From Dehalococcoidales bacterium (GTDB taxonomy: Bacteria > Chloroflexota > Dehalococcoidia > Dehalococcoidales > DAOVUZ01): a stretch of DNA of 16,880 nucleotides. The first letter of the stretch is position 1. Every line of letters starts with the position of its first letter. Positions 1 through 7,401 of this stretch are shown here, piece after piece. The notes below the pieces were generated by a model, which saw nothing but the letters and a program-made list of their open reading frames with translations, had not been told where the DNA came from and made no database searches. The translations under genes were made by a program, and so were the position numbers. The stretch covers positions 1-16,880 of the forward strand of contig DAOVUZ010000004.1 in NCBI GenBank assembly GCA_030632305.1, written 5' to 3'.

Positions 1-1
1 T

Positions 2-241
2 CAGGGAATGGCGGCGCAACTTCGCAGTCGGGCGTGGACTATACCCCCTATTTTCCAGCTTATTCAAAAGCAAGGTGGTGTCGCCCAAAACGGGATGTTT
101 CGTGTGTTTAATATGGGTATCGGCATGGCGCTCATCTGCTCACCTGATAATGTTGACCAGCTCACCGGGCAACTGCCCGAGGCCAAGGTTATTGGCAAGG
201 TCGTGGAGCAGAAGGGGAAGGTGAGAGTGGTTATCAAGTAG
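2..241 (+). CDS. purM: Phosphoribosylformylglycinamidine cyclo-ligase (AIR synthase), C-terminal fragment
   Basis: This is the last ~79 codons of a gene that begins before the window. The reading frame is open from base 2, and the ATG at 8 is internal. The family converts FGAM to AIR using ATP in purine synthesis. The fragment shows the conserved AIR-synthase C-terminal blocks: a W-x-x-P-P-I-F-x-L-I-Q helix, then F-N-M-G-I-G-M, then the final V-I-G-x-V strand region. It ends at TAG, 52 bp before the purH start on the same strand, so the two are probably one pur operon. The only oddity is N-G-M-F where many homologues have an acidic residue before the Met. Identification rests on these C-terminal motifs alone. 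Confidence 0.88.
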   Translation, partial: QGMAAQLRSRAWTIPPIFQLIQKQGGVAQNGMFRVFNMGIGMALICSPDNVDQLTGQLPEAKVIGKVVEQKGKVRVVIK

Positions 242-293
242 CTAAAGGGTGTTTAAGAGGGAAGACAATAGTAATTATAAAATGGAGGTATTC

Positions 294-1838
294 ATGCGAG
301 CTATTATCAGCGTATCTGACAAAGCAGGTGTAGCTGATTTTGCCCAGAGCTTGAGCCAGTTGGGGTTTGAGATATTCTCTACTGGCGGCACCAAGAAGGC
401 GCTGGCAGAGGCTAAGGTGCCAGTGAAGAGTGTCTCCGAGATTACCGGGTTTCCCGAGATTCTTGATGGCAGGGTGAAGACCCTGCACCCGATTATTTAT
501 GGCGGCATCCTTGCCAGGCGAGACCTGCCTGAACATATGGCACAGCTAGCTGAGAATAACATTGAGGCTATTGACCTGGTGGCAGTCAATCTTTATCCCT
601 TCGTCCAGACGGTATCCAGGGATGGTGTTAGCCTTGATGAGGCGGTGGAGAATATTGATATTGGCGGACCAACCCTAATTCGGGCGGCAGCCAAGAATTT
701 CCCCAGCGTCATTGTGGTGGTTGACCCTGCCGACTACCAACCAGTTTTGGAGAAATTAGGGCAGGGAAGTGTTGAACTAGCCGAGCGTAAACGGATGGCA
801 CAGAAAGCATTTCAGCATGTAGCTATCTATGATACGGCAATTTCACAGTATTTGAGACAGGATATGGAGGCTTTCCCCGGGGAGATGACCATTGCCCTGA
901 AGAAGCGCTATGGGCTTCGTTATGGTGAGAATCCCCATCAGCCGGCTGCCTTCTATGCTGAACAAAGGGTAGGAGCCAAACAGGATACCGGTATCACCTG
1001 GGCAAAACAGTTATGGGGTAAGGAGCTTTCTTTTAACAACATCTTGGATGCTGATGCTGCCTGGGGTGTGGTTACTGACTTTTCAGCACCTACGGTAGCT
1101 GTTATCAAGCATACCAACCCCTGTGGTCTGGCTAGTCATAACGATATTGCTGAAGCCTATCGCCGGGCTTTGACCGGTGACCCGGTAGCTGCCTTCGGTG
1201 GCATTGTCGCTTCCAATAGACCTGTCAACCTGGCTGCCGCCAAGGAAATTGGTGCCACCTTTTACGAGGTAGTCATTGCCCCTGAGTACGAGGCTGAGGC
1301 TTTGGAAACATTAAAGCGTAAGCAAAATCTTCGTATTCTTATTGCCGAGCTACCGCCCGGTTATGGCGCAAGTCCGACTGGATACCTTGATTTCCGCAGG
1401 GTAAAGGGCGGCTTCCTTGTCCAGAGTTCAGATTCACTACCCGAGGATAGCGTCAGTTTGAAAACGGTGACCAAACGTGAGCCAACTGAGGTTGAAAGAG
1501 GAGACCTGCTTTTTGCCTGGCGAGCCGTTAAGCATGTGAAGTCCAATGCCATTGTCCTGGCTAAGGATAAGACACTTCTGGGAATGGGGGCGGGGCAGCC
1601 CAGTCGGATAGTTGGCGTCGAACTGGCTCTGGCGCGAGCTGGGAAGGGGGCTAAGGGTAGTGTTCTGGCTTCCGATGCTATGTTCCCATTTGCTGATAGT
1701 GTGGAGACTGCGGCCAGGGGTGGAGTGACCGCTATTATCCAGCCTGGGGGCTCAATGAGAGATGAAGACTCAATTAAGGCGGCTGATGAGCACAATATGG
1801 CTATGGTTTTTACCGGCACCAGGCATTTCAGGCATTAA
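294..1838 (+). CDS. purH: Bifunctional AICAR transformylase / IMP cyclohydrolase
   Basis: Catalyses the last two steps of IMP synthesis, formylation of AICAR and ring closure, in the cytoplasm. At 514 aa it has the usual full length. The N-terminal MGS-like cyclohydrolase domain shows STGGTKKAL (residues 29-37), GRVKTLHP (59-66) and ENIDIGGPTLIRAAAKN (119-135). The C-terminal transformylase domain shows LRYGENPHQ (~208-216) and the catalytic pair K272-H273 in IKHTNPCG, then SDAMFPFAD and a C-terminal GTRHFRH. The frame is open upstream to a GTG at 249, but ATG 294 is preferred: GGAGG lies at 284-288 with 5-base spacing, and MRAIISVSDK matches the family start. It follows purM closely and is probably cotranscribed. 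The spacer before it carries a piece of the local GTTTAAGAGGG repeat. Confidence 0.97.
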   Translation: MRAIISVSDKAGVADFAQSLSQLGFEIFSTGGTKKALAEAKVPVKSVSEITGFPEILDGRVKTLHPIIYGGILARRDLPEHMAQLAENNIEAIDLVAVNLYPFVQTVSRDGVSLDEAVENIDIGGPTLIRAAAKNFPSVIVVVDPADYQPVLEKLGQGSVELAERKRMAQKAFQHVAIYDTAISQYLRQDMEAFPGEMTIALKKRYGLRYGENPHQPAAFYAEQRVGAKQDTGITWAKQLWGKELSFNNILDADAAWGVVTDFSAPTVAVIKHTNPCGLASHNDIAEAYRRALTGDPVAAFGGIVASNRPVNLAAAKEIGATFYEVVIAPEYEAEALETLKRKQNLRILIAELPPGYGASPTGYLDFRRVKGGFLVQSSDSLPEDSVSLKTVTKREPTEVERGDLLFAWRAVKHVKSNAIVLAKDKTLLGMGAGQPSRIVGVELALARAGKGAKGSVLASDAMFPFADSVETAARGGVTAIIQPGGSMRDEDSIKAADEHNMAMVFTGTRHFRH

Positions 1839-1911
1839 GCAAAAAAGGACAAGGACGAAGGGGCAAAGCCTCGCTGAGGAAGAATTTAAAATATAAAAGA
1901 GAATTGAAGAA

Positions 1912-1953
1912 GGTAATATACAGGGGGAGTTAGGGTAATATACAAGGGGAGTT
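1912..1953 (+). repeat. Two-copy 22-bp tandem repeat downstream of purH
   Basis: A 20-base unit beginning GGTAATATAC occurs at 1912-1931 and again at 1934-1953. The copies differ at one position (AGGGGG versus AAGGGG) and have a period of 22 bp. It adjoins the composite palindromic repeat that starts at 1952. No function is evident. Confidence 0.7.
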
Positions 1954-2075
1954 TAAGAGGGGCGAAGCCCCTCTTAAAAGAAAATCTTCCCCTTCCCCTT
2001 ATTAAGGGGAAGAGGATAAAGGGGATAGGGTTACCTGATAAAAGTCTAAGGGGGTGAGGCAGATAAACAATCTCT
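1952..2075 (+). repeat. Composite palindromic intergenic repeat, copy A (between purH and the NAD-salvage gene)
   Basis: Three modules lie in a row. (1) A perfect 12-bp stem, TTTAAGAGGGGC / GCCCCTCTTAAA, with a GAA loop spans 1952-1978. (2) A 9-bp stem, CTTCCCCTT / AAGGGGAAG, with an ATT loop spans 1992-2012 and continues as the AAGGGGATAGGG arm to 2031. (3) A unit TAAGGGGGTGAGG plus AGATAAACAATCTCTT spans 2047-2075. The same modules recur at 5200-5252, 7284-7345, 14738-14892 and 16239-16270. No T-tract follows either hairpin, so a simple intrinsic terminator is not supported. The rest of the spacer, 1839-1911, is A-rich with no recognisable gene. Confidence 0.8.
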
Positions 2076-2117
2076 TAGTCAGCAACTGCGGCGGCACCCA
2101 GAAAGGAGATGAAGACT

Positions 2118-3647
2118 ATGGCTAATGCAGTATTAGTTTCCGATATGCTCAGAGGTTTCCTGGAAGAGGGTTATCCCCTGTATTGTGGGGACAAAGCCCG
2201 CCGCATAATCCCCCGTATACAGCGTCTTCTGGAGCAGGAGCTCGCCAGTGGCTCCAAGGTATTTTTCATCTGTGACCATCATACTCCCGATGACCCTGAA
2301 TTCAAGGTGTTTCCTCCGCACTGCATTGAGGGCACCGCTGAGGCAGAGGTTGTTCCTGAACTAGCCCGGTATGAGGGCGAAATAATACCCAAAACGAGCT
2401 ACAGCGCCTTTTTTGATACCTCGCTTGAGGAGAAGCTGCTCAGGCTCAAGTCAGAGAAGTTGATTGTTTGCGGGGTGTGTACTCATATCTGTGTATTGTA
2501 CGCAGTGGCTGATGCCAGAATTCGTGGTTATGAGGTGGAGGTGCCGGTTGACTGCGTTGCCTCCTTTGATGACAGGGCACACCACTTTGCCCTGAAGCAT
2601 ATGGAGAAGGTGCTGGGGGCAAAGCTAACCGGTGTGAGGGTTAGCCAGGTTAAGCCAGCTAAATTTGAACCTGCTGAAGCTGTTCTGTCCGGAGAGACGT
2701 CTGACATCTACTTTACCCGCACTATAGATATACTGCGTCACGAGGCGCTTAACCCGGTAGCGACTATGGAGGTATTCTCCAGTCGGGCAGGGATACTCTG
2801 TGGTATAGAAGAGGTCAAGGCTCTACTGACCCGGGTTTTGCCCGGGGATAACTGTGAGGTATGGGCTCTGGCTGAGGGTGAGGCAATGGACAGGAAGGAA
2901 GTGGTATTGCGTATAACTGCCCCCTATCAGAGCTATGGGCTATATGAAACAGCTATAGATGGTATTTTAGCCCACTGTAGTGGTTGGGCAACAGCCGCCA
3001 GGGAGTGTGTGGAAGCGGCTCAGGGGATACCCATCATCAGCTTTGGTGTTCGCCATGTTCACCCCTCGGTAGCTGCGGTTATGGATTATTCAGCTATTAT
3101 TGGTGGTTGTGCTGGTTGCTCCAGCATAGCTGGTGCCAGGCTGGCTGGTATTGAGCCATCGGGGACTATGCCTCATGCCCTGATTATCATTATGGGTGAT
3201 ACCGTTACGGCAACTATTGCCTTTGATAAGTATATGCCGGCTGGGGTGCCCCGGGTGTCTCTGGTTGATACCTTTAAGGACGAGGCTGAGGAGAGCCTGC
3301 TGGTGGCTCAGGCGCTGGGGGAGAAGCTTGGTAGTGTCCGGCTTGATACCCCCGGTGAGCGGGGCAGGGTTACCGCTGACCTGGTCAAGGAGGTCAGAGC
3401 CAGGCTGGACTTGGCTGGCTTCAAAAAGGTGGGGATTTTTGTCAGTGGTGGAATTGACCCGCAGCGCATTAGCTACTTTATTGAGAATGGGGCTCCGGTT
3501 GATGGCTTTGGTATCGGTAGCTATGTCACCTCGGCTAAGCCAATTGATTTTACTGCTGACCTCCATGAGGTGGAAGGTAAGCCAATTGCCAAAAGGGGCA
3601 GAATCCCGGGCATTACCCCTAACCCCAGACTCAAGCGGGTGATGTAA
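2118..3647 (+). CDS. Fused nicotinamidase (PncA-like) and nicotinate phosphoribosyltransferase (PncB-like)
   Basis: A 509-aa protein joins two consecutive NAD-salvage enzymes. Residues ~1-170 are an isochorismatase-fold nicotinamidase. It has a D9-K92-C125 triad (Cys in C-T-H-I-C-V) and metal ligands D53, H55 and H68 (in P-P-H-C-I-E-G-T). Residues ~195-509 are a nicotinate phosphoribosyltransferase of the shorter archaeal-like type, with DIYFTRT near the N-terminal end, FGVRHVHP, SGTMPHAL, VDTFKDE and a phosphate-binding SGGIDP (443-448). Predicted flux is nicotinamide to nicotinate to NaMN. The start is ATG 2118: AAGGAG at 2103-2108 abuts the ATG at 2109 but sits 9 bases before 2118. It converges on tilS with a 10-bp gap. 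The domain assignments are firm; bifunctional activity is inferred. Confidence 0.9.
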   Translation: MANAVLVSDMLRGFLEEGYPLYCGDKARRIIPRIQRLLEQELASGSKVFFICDHHTPDDPEFKVFPPHCIEGTAEAEVVPELARYEGEIIPKTSYSAFFDTSLEEKLLRLKSEKLIVCGVCTHICVLYAVADARIRGYEVEVPVDCVASFDDRAHHFALKHMEKVLGAKLTGVRVSQVKPAKFEPAEAVLSGETSDIYFTRTIDILRHEALNPVATMEVFSSRAGILCGIEEVKALLTRVLPGDNCEVWALAEGEAMDRKEVVLRITAPYQSYGLYETAIDGILAHCSGWATAARECVEAAQGIPIISFGVRHVHPSVAAVMDYSAIIGGCAGCSSIAGARLAGIEPSGTMPHALIIIMGDTVTATIAFDKYMPAGVPRVSLVDTFKDEAEESLLVAQALGEKLGSVRLDTPGERGRVTADLVKEVRARLDLAGFKKVGIFVSGGIDPQRISYFIENGAPVDGFGIGSYVTSAKPIDFTADLHEVEGKPIAKRGRIPGITPNPRLKRVM

Positions 3648-3657
3648 CGAGATTGTT

Positions 3658-5148
3658 TTAGCCCCGCTCAAATTTCAGGCACAGAACCTGCCTGGTGCCT
3701 TCAGTAACCTTTACCCGTTCGTCTATACGCCAGCCGACAACCCACAGGATTTGCTCTGGGGAGCTGACAATGGGAATTCGCTGGCGCCAGGCATGAGGGA
3801 TTTTGGCGTCAATCATAAACTCCCCCAGCTTTTTGGGCTGGCTTATGCCCAGTGGCTGAAAGCGGTCACCGGGCTGGCGAACGCGCACTACCAGCTTATC
3901 TCCAGTTTTATTAAGGTCAAAGTAGGCGGTAAAGTCGTTATCTATTAACCCTATCCCCTTTATCCCCTTCCCCTTCAATCCTTCCTTAATGAACGAAGCG
4001 GTGGTAAAGTCCTCTCGGCTCAGAATGGTTGCCTCTATATGCCAGCTAGGTAGTCGTGTTTCACCGGGGAGCTTTAGCTGAAACTCAGCCTCCAGAATGG
4101 GGAAAGGGGATAAAGCCGCCGGGTCTGGACCTAGCAGGTATCTGTCGTATTCTATGGAGAAGACTAAGCCCCCGGGCAGGCTGAGCCTTTTTCCCGCTGG
4201 CTTGGTTAAGGCGTCCATAATTTCTTCAATGTGGCGTGCCTCAATATCCTTGAGATTACCCAGCAGCTTTTCTATGGCCGTCCGGAGCAGGTGCCGCTTC
4301 AGGGCAGGAGGTAACTCAAGAAATCTTTCTTTGTCTAGAATAACCGTGCCCTCTTGTTCTTGCCCGATTTCACCCCATAACCGACCGATTTCTTTATCAA
4401 TGAAGGCAAGGTCATCACCAGCGATGCGTCCAGTTCGGAGCAGGGCTTCAACTACCTGTGGGTTATAGCTTTGTAAGATGGGCAGGAACTGGTGGCGGAT
4501 TCTATTTCTTAGTGGTGATAGCGACAGGTTGGAGGTGTCAATCCTGGGCGTAAGCTGGTGGTGGTGGCAGTAGTCTGCTGTTTCCTGTCGGCTTAGCGGC
4601 AAGAGGGGTCTTATTATGGTGAGGCTGTTCCCTGAAGATTGCCATCGGCTACACGGTTGCAGTCCACGAAGCCCCCTGGTTCCTGTTCCCCGGATTAGGT
4701 GCATCAGTATAGTCTCTATATGGTCGTCAATGGTGTGCCCTACCGCCACCCGGTCAGTGCCAATGGACTTGGCTACCTGGGTCAGGAAGGTATATCGCAC
4801 CTCGCGGGCTGCCTCTTCTAGTGAGAGGTGTTGCCGGGCTTGATAGGCTTTTACATCACGCTGTTCTATAGTAGCTGGAATACCGAGTTGCTGGGCTAAC
4901 TGGGAAACATAGCTGGCATCAGCCTCTGCCTCAGTGCCTCGCAGCTGGTGATTCAGGTGAGCTAGGTGTAGCCTTATCCCCAGCTCCGCCTGGAGCTTGG
5001 TTAGGATATAGAGCAGGCAGACTGAATCTGGCCCACCGGATACTGCCACCAGCAGGCAGTGCTGGCTTGATACCAGATGATGTTCCTGAATGAAGTACAG
5101 TACTCGTTGCTCTAGTGTTGGCGGTTGCTTCCCTCTGATTGTCACCAA
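3658..5148 (-). CDS. tilS: tRNA(Ile)-lysidine synthase
   Basis: TilS converts C34 of tRNA-Ile(CAU) to lysidine with ATP and lysine, switching it to read AUA. The 496-aa protein has the N-type ATP pyrophosphatase P-loop SGGPDS at residues 37-42, followed by NHQLRG and GHTIDDHIET. The C-terminal substrate-binding domain has VRVRQPGDRFQPLG and KLGEFMIDAKIP. The called start is TTG 5148, with AAGGG about 7 bases upstream; the adjacent GTG at 5145 is equally possible. Oddity: codons ~392-401 are a 28-base copy of the local intergenic palindromic repeat, read as KGKGIKGIG, in a linker ahead of the C-terminal domain. Both catalytic and C-terminal motifs are intact, so the gene is probably functional. 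Confidence 0.96.
   Translation of the reverse strand: MVTIRGKQPPTLEQRVLYFIQEHHLVSSQHCLLVAVSGGPDSVCLLYILTKLQAELGIRLHLAHLNHQLRGTEAEADASYVSQLAQQLGIPATIEQRDVKAYQARQHLSLEEAAREVRYTFLTQVAKSIGTDRVAVGHTIDDHIETILMHLIRGTGTRGLRGLQPCSRWQSSGNSLTIIRPLLPLSRQETADYCHHHQLTPRIDTSNLSLSPLRNRIRHQFLPILQSYNPQVVEALLRTGRIAGDDLAFIDKEIGRLWGEIGQEQEGTVILDKERFLELPPALKRHLLRTAIEKLLGNLKDIEARHIEEIMDALTKPAGKRLSLPGGLVFSIEYDRYLLGPDPAALSPFPILEAEFQLKLPGETRLPSWHIEATILSREDFTTASFIKEGLKGKGIKGIGLIDNDFTAYFDLNKTGDKLVVRVRQPGDRFQPLGISQPKKLGEFMIDAKIPHAWRQRIPIVSSPEQILWVVGWRIDERVKVTEGTRQVLCLKFERG
3948..3975 (-). repeat. Intergenic-repeat arm embedded in tilS coding sequence
   Basis: The 28 bases here are identical to 14738-14765 and, reverse-complemented, match 2004-2031 with one mismatch and the 7316-7345 arm. 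Elsewhere these arms lie between genes. Here the unit is read in frame as Gly/Lys/Ile-rich codons with no stop. The partner arm of the palindrome is absent. Confidence 0.85.
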
Positions 5149-5199
5149 TTCTTTACCCTTCGGCGAACCCTAACTTTGGCTCTTCTAGGAGATGATTTA

Positions 5200-5252
5200 T
5201 TAACCTCACCCCCTTTAGGTTTTTATTTGGTAGCCCTATCCCCCTTCCCTTA
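5200..5252 (-). repeat. Partial composite repeat between the DUF2344 gene and tilS
   Basis: On the minus strand, 5200-5216 reads AAAGGGGGTGAGGTTA, matching the GGGGGTGAGG module at 2050, 14871 and 16251. On the plus strand, 5234-5252 holds a shortened CCCTATCCCCCTTCCCTTA arm of the hairpin module. The pieces lie in the 115-bp spacer between two same-strand genes. Confidence 0.6.
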
Positions 5253-5263
5253 ATAAACAACCT

Positions 5264-5911
5264 TTACGAGGTTTTCAGGAGGAGTTTGGTGCGGTGAATG
5301 GACTGGGGATGATGGGTAAAACCCAGGGCGGCGGTAACCTGCTCTGGTCTTCCCGAGCCGCTGCTATCACAGCGCAACCTCATACCTATAGTGCAATATG
5401 ACTGATGCCAATCAATAAACCACAGGTCATCAATTAGAGGTCTCAGGTCGTAGCTTCGTTTGCCAGTATCCCTCTGGTGTTGCCACGGTAAGTGCTTTAC
5501 TGAGAGCAAAGAGGTAAGCGCTGATTCTATATCTTTTTGTTCCTTTTCCGTTTCTACATCAACCTTATACTCGGCATAGCCAACCTGTGATTGTAAGGAT
5601 GGCTGGCTCAAGACTATTTGATATACCTGTAGTATTTTAATACCAGGTGGTAGTTGCTGGCTTACGGCTGAGGTGAAGAAATGCGGGGAGACCCATCGGC
5701 TGCAGAGGATGTCCATTAGCTCGGCTTCGCTGGTTACGCCGACGGGGAGGGGCGCCGCTAGTGATATTCGGGGGTGGGGGCTGAATCCTTCTGAGTACGT
5801 CAGTGATATATCGGCGCGGTGAAGTGCCCTTTGCCATAGCCGCATTATATCTAGGTGGGAGATGAACTTTACCTCTTGTCCTCGACAGAACCTAATGCGC
5901 AGACGCTGCAT
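5264..5911 (-). CDS. DUF2344 / TIGR03936 family protein (radical-SAM-associated)
   Basis: A 215-aa protein whose N-terminal half has the family signature: KFISHLDIMRLWQRAL (residues ~15-30), then YSEGFSPHPRISLAAPLPVGVTSEAE. This family usually sits next to, or is fused to, a TIGR03960-type radical SAM protein; none is visible here. Its biochemical role is not established, so none is assigned. The ATG at 5911 lies 20 bp inside the end of the upstream CNNM/CBS gene, with AAGGA just before it, so translation is probably coupled. No membrane segment or signal peptide is seen. Confidence 0.85.
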   Translation of the reverse strand: MQRLRIRFCRGQEVKFISHLDIMRLWQRALHRADISLTYSEGFSPHPRISLAAPLPVGVTSEAELMDILCSRWVSPHFFTSAVSQQLPPGIKILQVYQIVLSQPSLQSQVGYAEYKVDVETEKEQKDIESALTSLLSVKHLPWQHQRDTGKRSYDLRPLIDDLWFIDWHQSYCTIGMRLRCDSSGSGRPEQVTAALGFTHHPQSIHRTKLLLKTS

Positions 5912-7181
5912 TTTCTTCCTTAGACTTTTCCTTAGTCAATAGAATTTCTTCGATTTTTACCCCCCGCATCTTGGTTATTACCAGCTTCAAATCCTTATAC
6001 CTTAGCTGTTCGCTTGGTTTGGGTATATGTCGTAAAAGGTTAAGCACAAAGCCGGCTACAGTTTCATACTCGCCCGGGGGCAACTCCAGGTCCATCTCTT
6101 CGTTGGCCTCCTCAATACGCATACCACCGTCGATTTGGAAGGTATACTCATTGATTACCTCATACTCTTTTTCTACTGTAGCTAGTTCATCTCCTACCGG
6201 ACCTACAATTTCCTCCACTAATCGGCTGAGGCTGACTATGCCAGCGGTGCCGCCGAACTCGTCTATAACTACCGCCATCCGGTAGTTTTTATCACGCATT
6301 TCGGTAAAGAGTTCGCTGATGCGTTTGGTCTCAGGGGTAAAATAGGCGGGGCGAATCAGGTCATCAATGACACTCTGGTTATCAATAGTGTCTTTAGCCT
6401 GAGCCATAAGCACATCCTTTATCGAAAGGATACCGACTACATTATCCATGTTCTCCTGATATACCGGGAAGCGGGATAGTGGGGATTCAGCATAGAGGCT
6501 AAGGAAATCGGCTAGTTTGGAGCCTTGTTCTATACATATAACCTCCGGGCGTGGCACCATAGCCTCACGAACTGGTCGGTTGCCAAAGTCAAAAACCTTG
6601 TGTAGCATCTCGGCCTCGTCTTCTTCCACTGTTCCCTCTTTGTGTCCTACCGATATCATGGTGCGAATCTCCTCCTCGCTGACCAGAGACTTGGGTACCG
6701 GTGCCCCTCCGGCTATTCTGCTAAATCCTGAGGCTATCAAGCTCAGTACTACCACGAAGGGGGTAAATAGCCAGGATATTACCTGTATTGGTCGAGCAAA
6801 TATCAGAGATAACCTCTCAGCGTGCTGGGTAGCTATGGTTTTTGGGGTAGTTTCACAAAATACAAGGAGAATGATGGTTAAACCTATAGTGGCAATGAGG
6901 ATACCCCACTGCTCCCCCCACATGCGGATGGCGAGGAAGGTAGCTAAGGCAGTAGCCGCAACGTTTACGAAGTTGTTGCCCAGTAGTATAGTGGATAGAA
7001 GCTTCTCCGGTCGCTCAATCATCTTGGCTACTCGTCTTGCCCCAGTTACTTTGGTGTTAATCAGGTGCTCAATCCTGATCCGCTGCAGGGAGGTAAAGGC
7101 TGTTTCCGAGCTGGAAAAGAAGGCTGATAAAAGAAGACAAACTAAAAGAAACACCAGATACAGTGTTTCAATGTTAGACAT
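5892..7181 (-). CDS. CNNM/CBS-pair/CorC_HlyC membrane protein (hemolysin-family, Mg2+/Co2+ efflux-like)
   Basis: A 429-aa integral membrane protein of the CorC/MpfA/CNNM type, a family implicated in magnesium homeostasis. The N-terminal DUF21/CNNM domain (to ~175) has hydrophobic stretches at ~5-25, ~65-85, ~93-112 and ~135-155, including SAFFSSSETAFTSL and the helix with CETTPKTIA. A CBS pair follows (~200-325), with MVPRPEVICIEQ, SPLSRFPVYQ, GILSIKDVL and the second-repeat motif VVIDEFGGTAGIVSL. A CorC_HlyC domain (~340-415) closes the protein with FQIDGGMRIEEANE and YETVAGFVL. The start is ATG 7181, with GGGGTGAT a few bases upstream. It is divergent from tsaD, and the shared 220-bp spacer carries a long palindrome. 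The old name hemolysin does not imply a toxin. Confidence 0.93.
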   Translation of the reverse strand: MSNIETLYLVFLLVCLLLSAFFSSSETAFTSLQRIRIEHLINTKVTGARRVAKMIERPEKLLSTILLGNNFVNVAATALATFLAIRMWGEQWGILIATIGLTIILLVFCETTPKTIATQHAERLSLIFARPIQVISWLFTPFVVVLSLIASGFSRIAGGAPVPKSLVSEEEIRTMISVGHKEGTVEEDEAEMLHKVFDFGNRPVREAMVPRPEVICIEQGSKLADFLSLYAESPLSRFPVYQENMDNVVGILSIKDVLMAQAKDTIDNQSVIDDLIRPAYFTPETKRISELFTEMRDKNYRMAVVIDEFGGTAGIVSLSRLVEEIVGPVGDELATVEKEYEVINEYTFQIDGGMRIEEANEEMDLELPPGEYETVAGFVLNLLRHIPKPSEQLRYKDLKLVITKMRGVKIEEILLTKEKSKEENAASAH

Positions 7182-7283
7182 ATGGTATCACCCCACTCCG
7201 AGTATTTAATAAGATCCTCTTGGTTAACCCTTTTAATAATCTTAACATTGGCTAATAGGTGTGTCAAAGGAAGAGATTATCAG

Positions 7284-7345
7284 CAACCTATCCCCCTGAT
7301 CCCCTTCTCCTTATTAAGGGGAAGGGGATAAAGGGGATAGGGTTG
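7284..7345. repeat. Long near-perfect inverted repeat, hairpin module copy
   Basis: Arms at 7284-7312 and 7316-7345 (~29 bp, a few mismatches and one bulged base) surround an ATT loop. The right arm contains AAGGGGAAGGGGATAAAGGG. This is the longest copy of the hairpin module in the window, located between the divergent CNNM/CBS and tsaD genes. TTAAACAATCTC follows, as in the third module of copy A. Confidence 0.85.
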
Positions 7346-7384
7346 TTAAACAATCTCCACGACTGTTTTGTTGCCTATTACCTA

Positions 7385-7393
7385 TGCTATAAT
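7385..7393 (+). promoter_or_regulatory. Extended -10 promoter of tsaD, predicted leaderless start
   Basis: TGC-TATAAT (7385-7393) is a consensus extended -10. The -35 region is poor (GTTTTG about 17 bp upstream), which extended -10 promoters tolerate. The expected transcription start is near 7400, one or two bases before the tsaD ATG at 7402, and no ribosome binding site is present. Confidence 0.65.
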
Positions 7394-7401
7394 CCTGATG
7401 T

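Noticed and set aside
249..293. N-terminal extension of purH from GTG 249
   Set aside because: The extra 15 residues do not match the family, and GGAGG at 284-288 sits ideally for ATG 294.
1952..1978. Rho-independent terminator for purH
   Set aside because: The 12-bp stem is strong but no T-run follows, and the same hairpin recurs in spacers as a repeat module.
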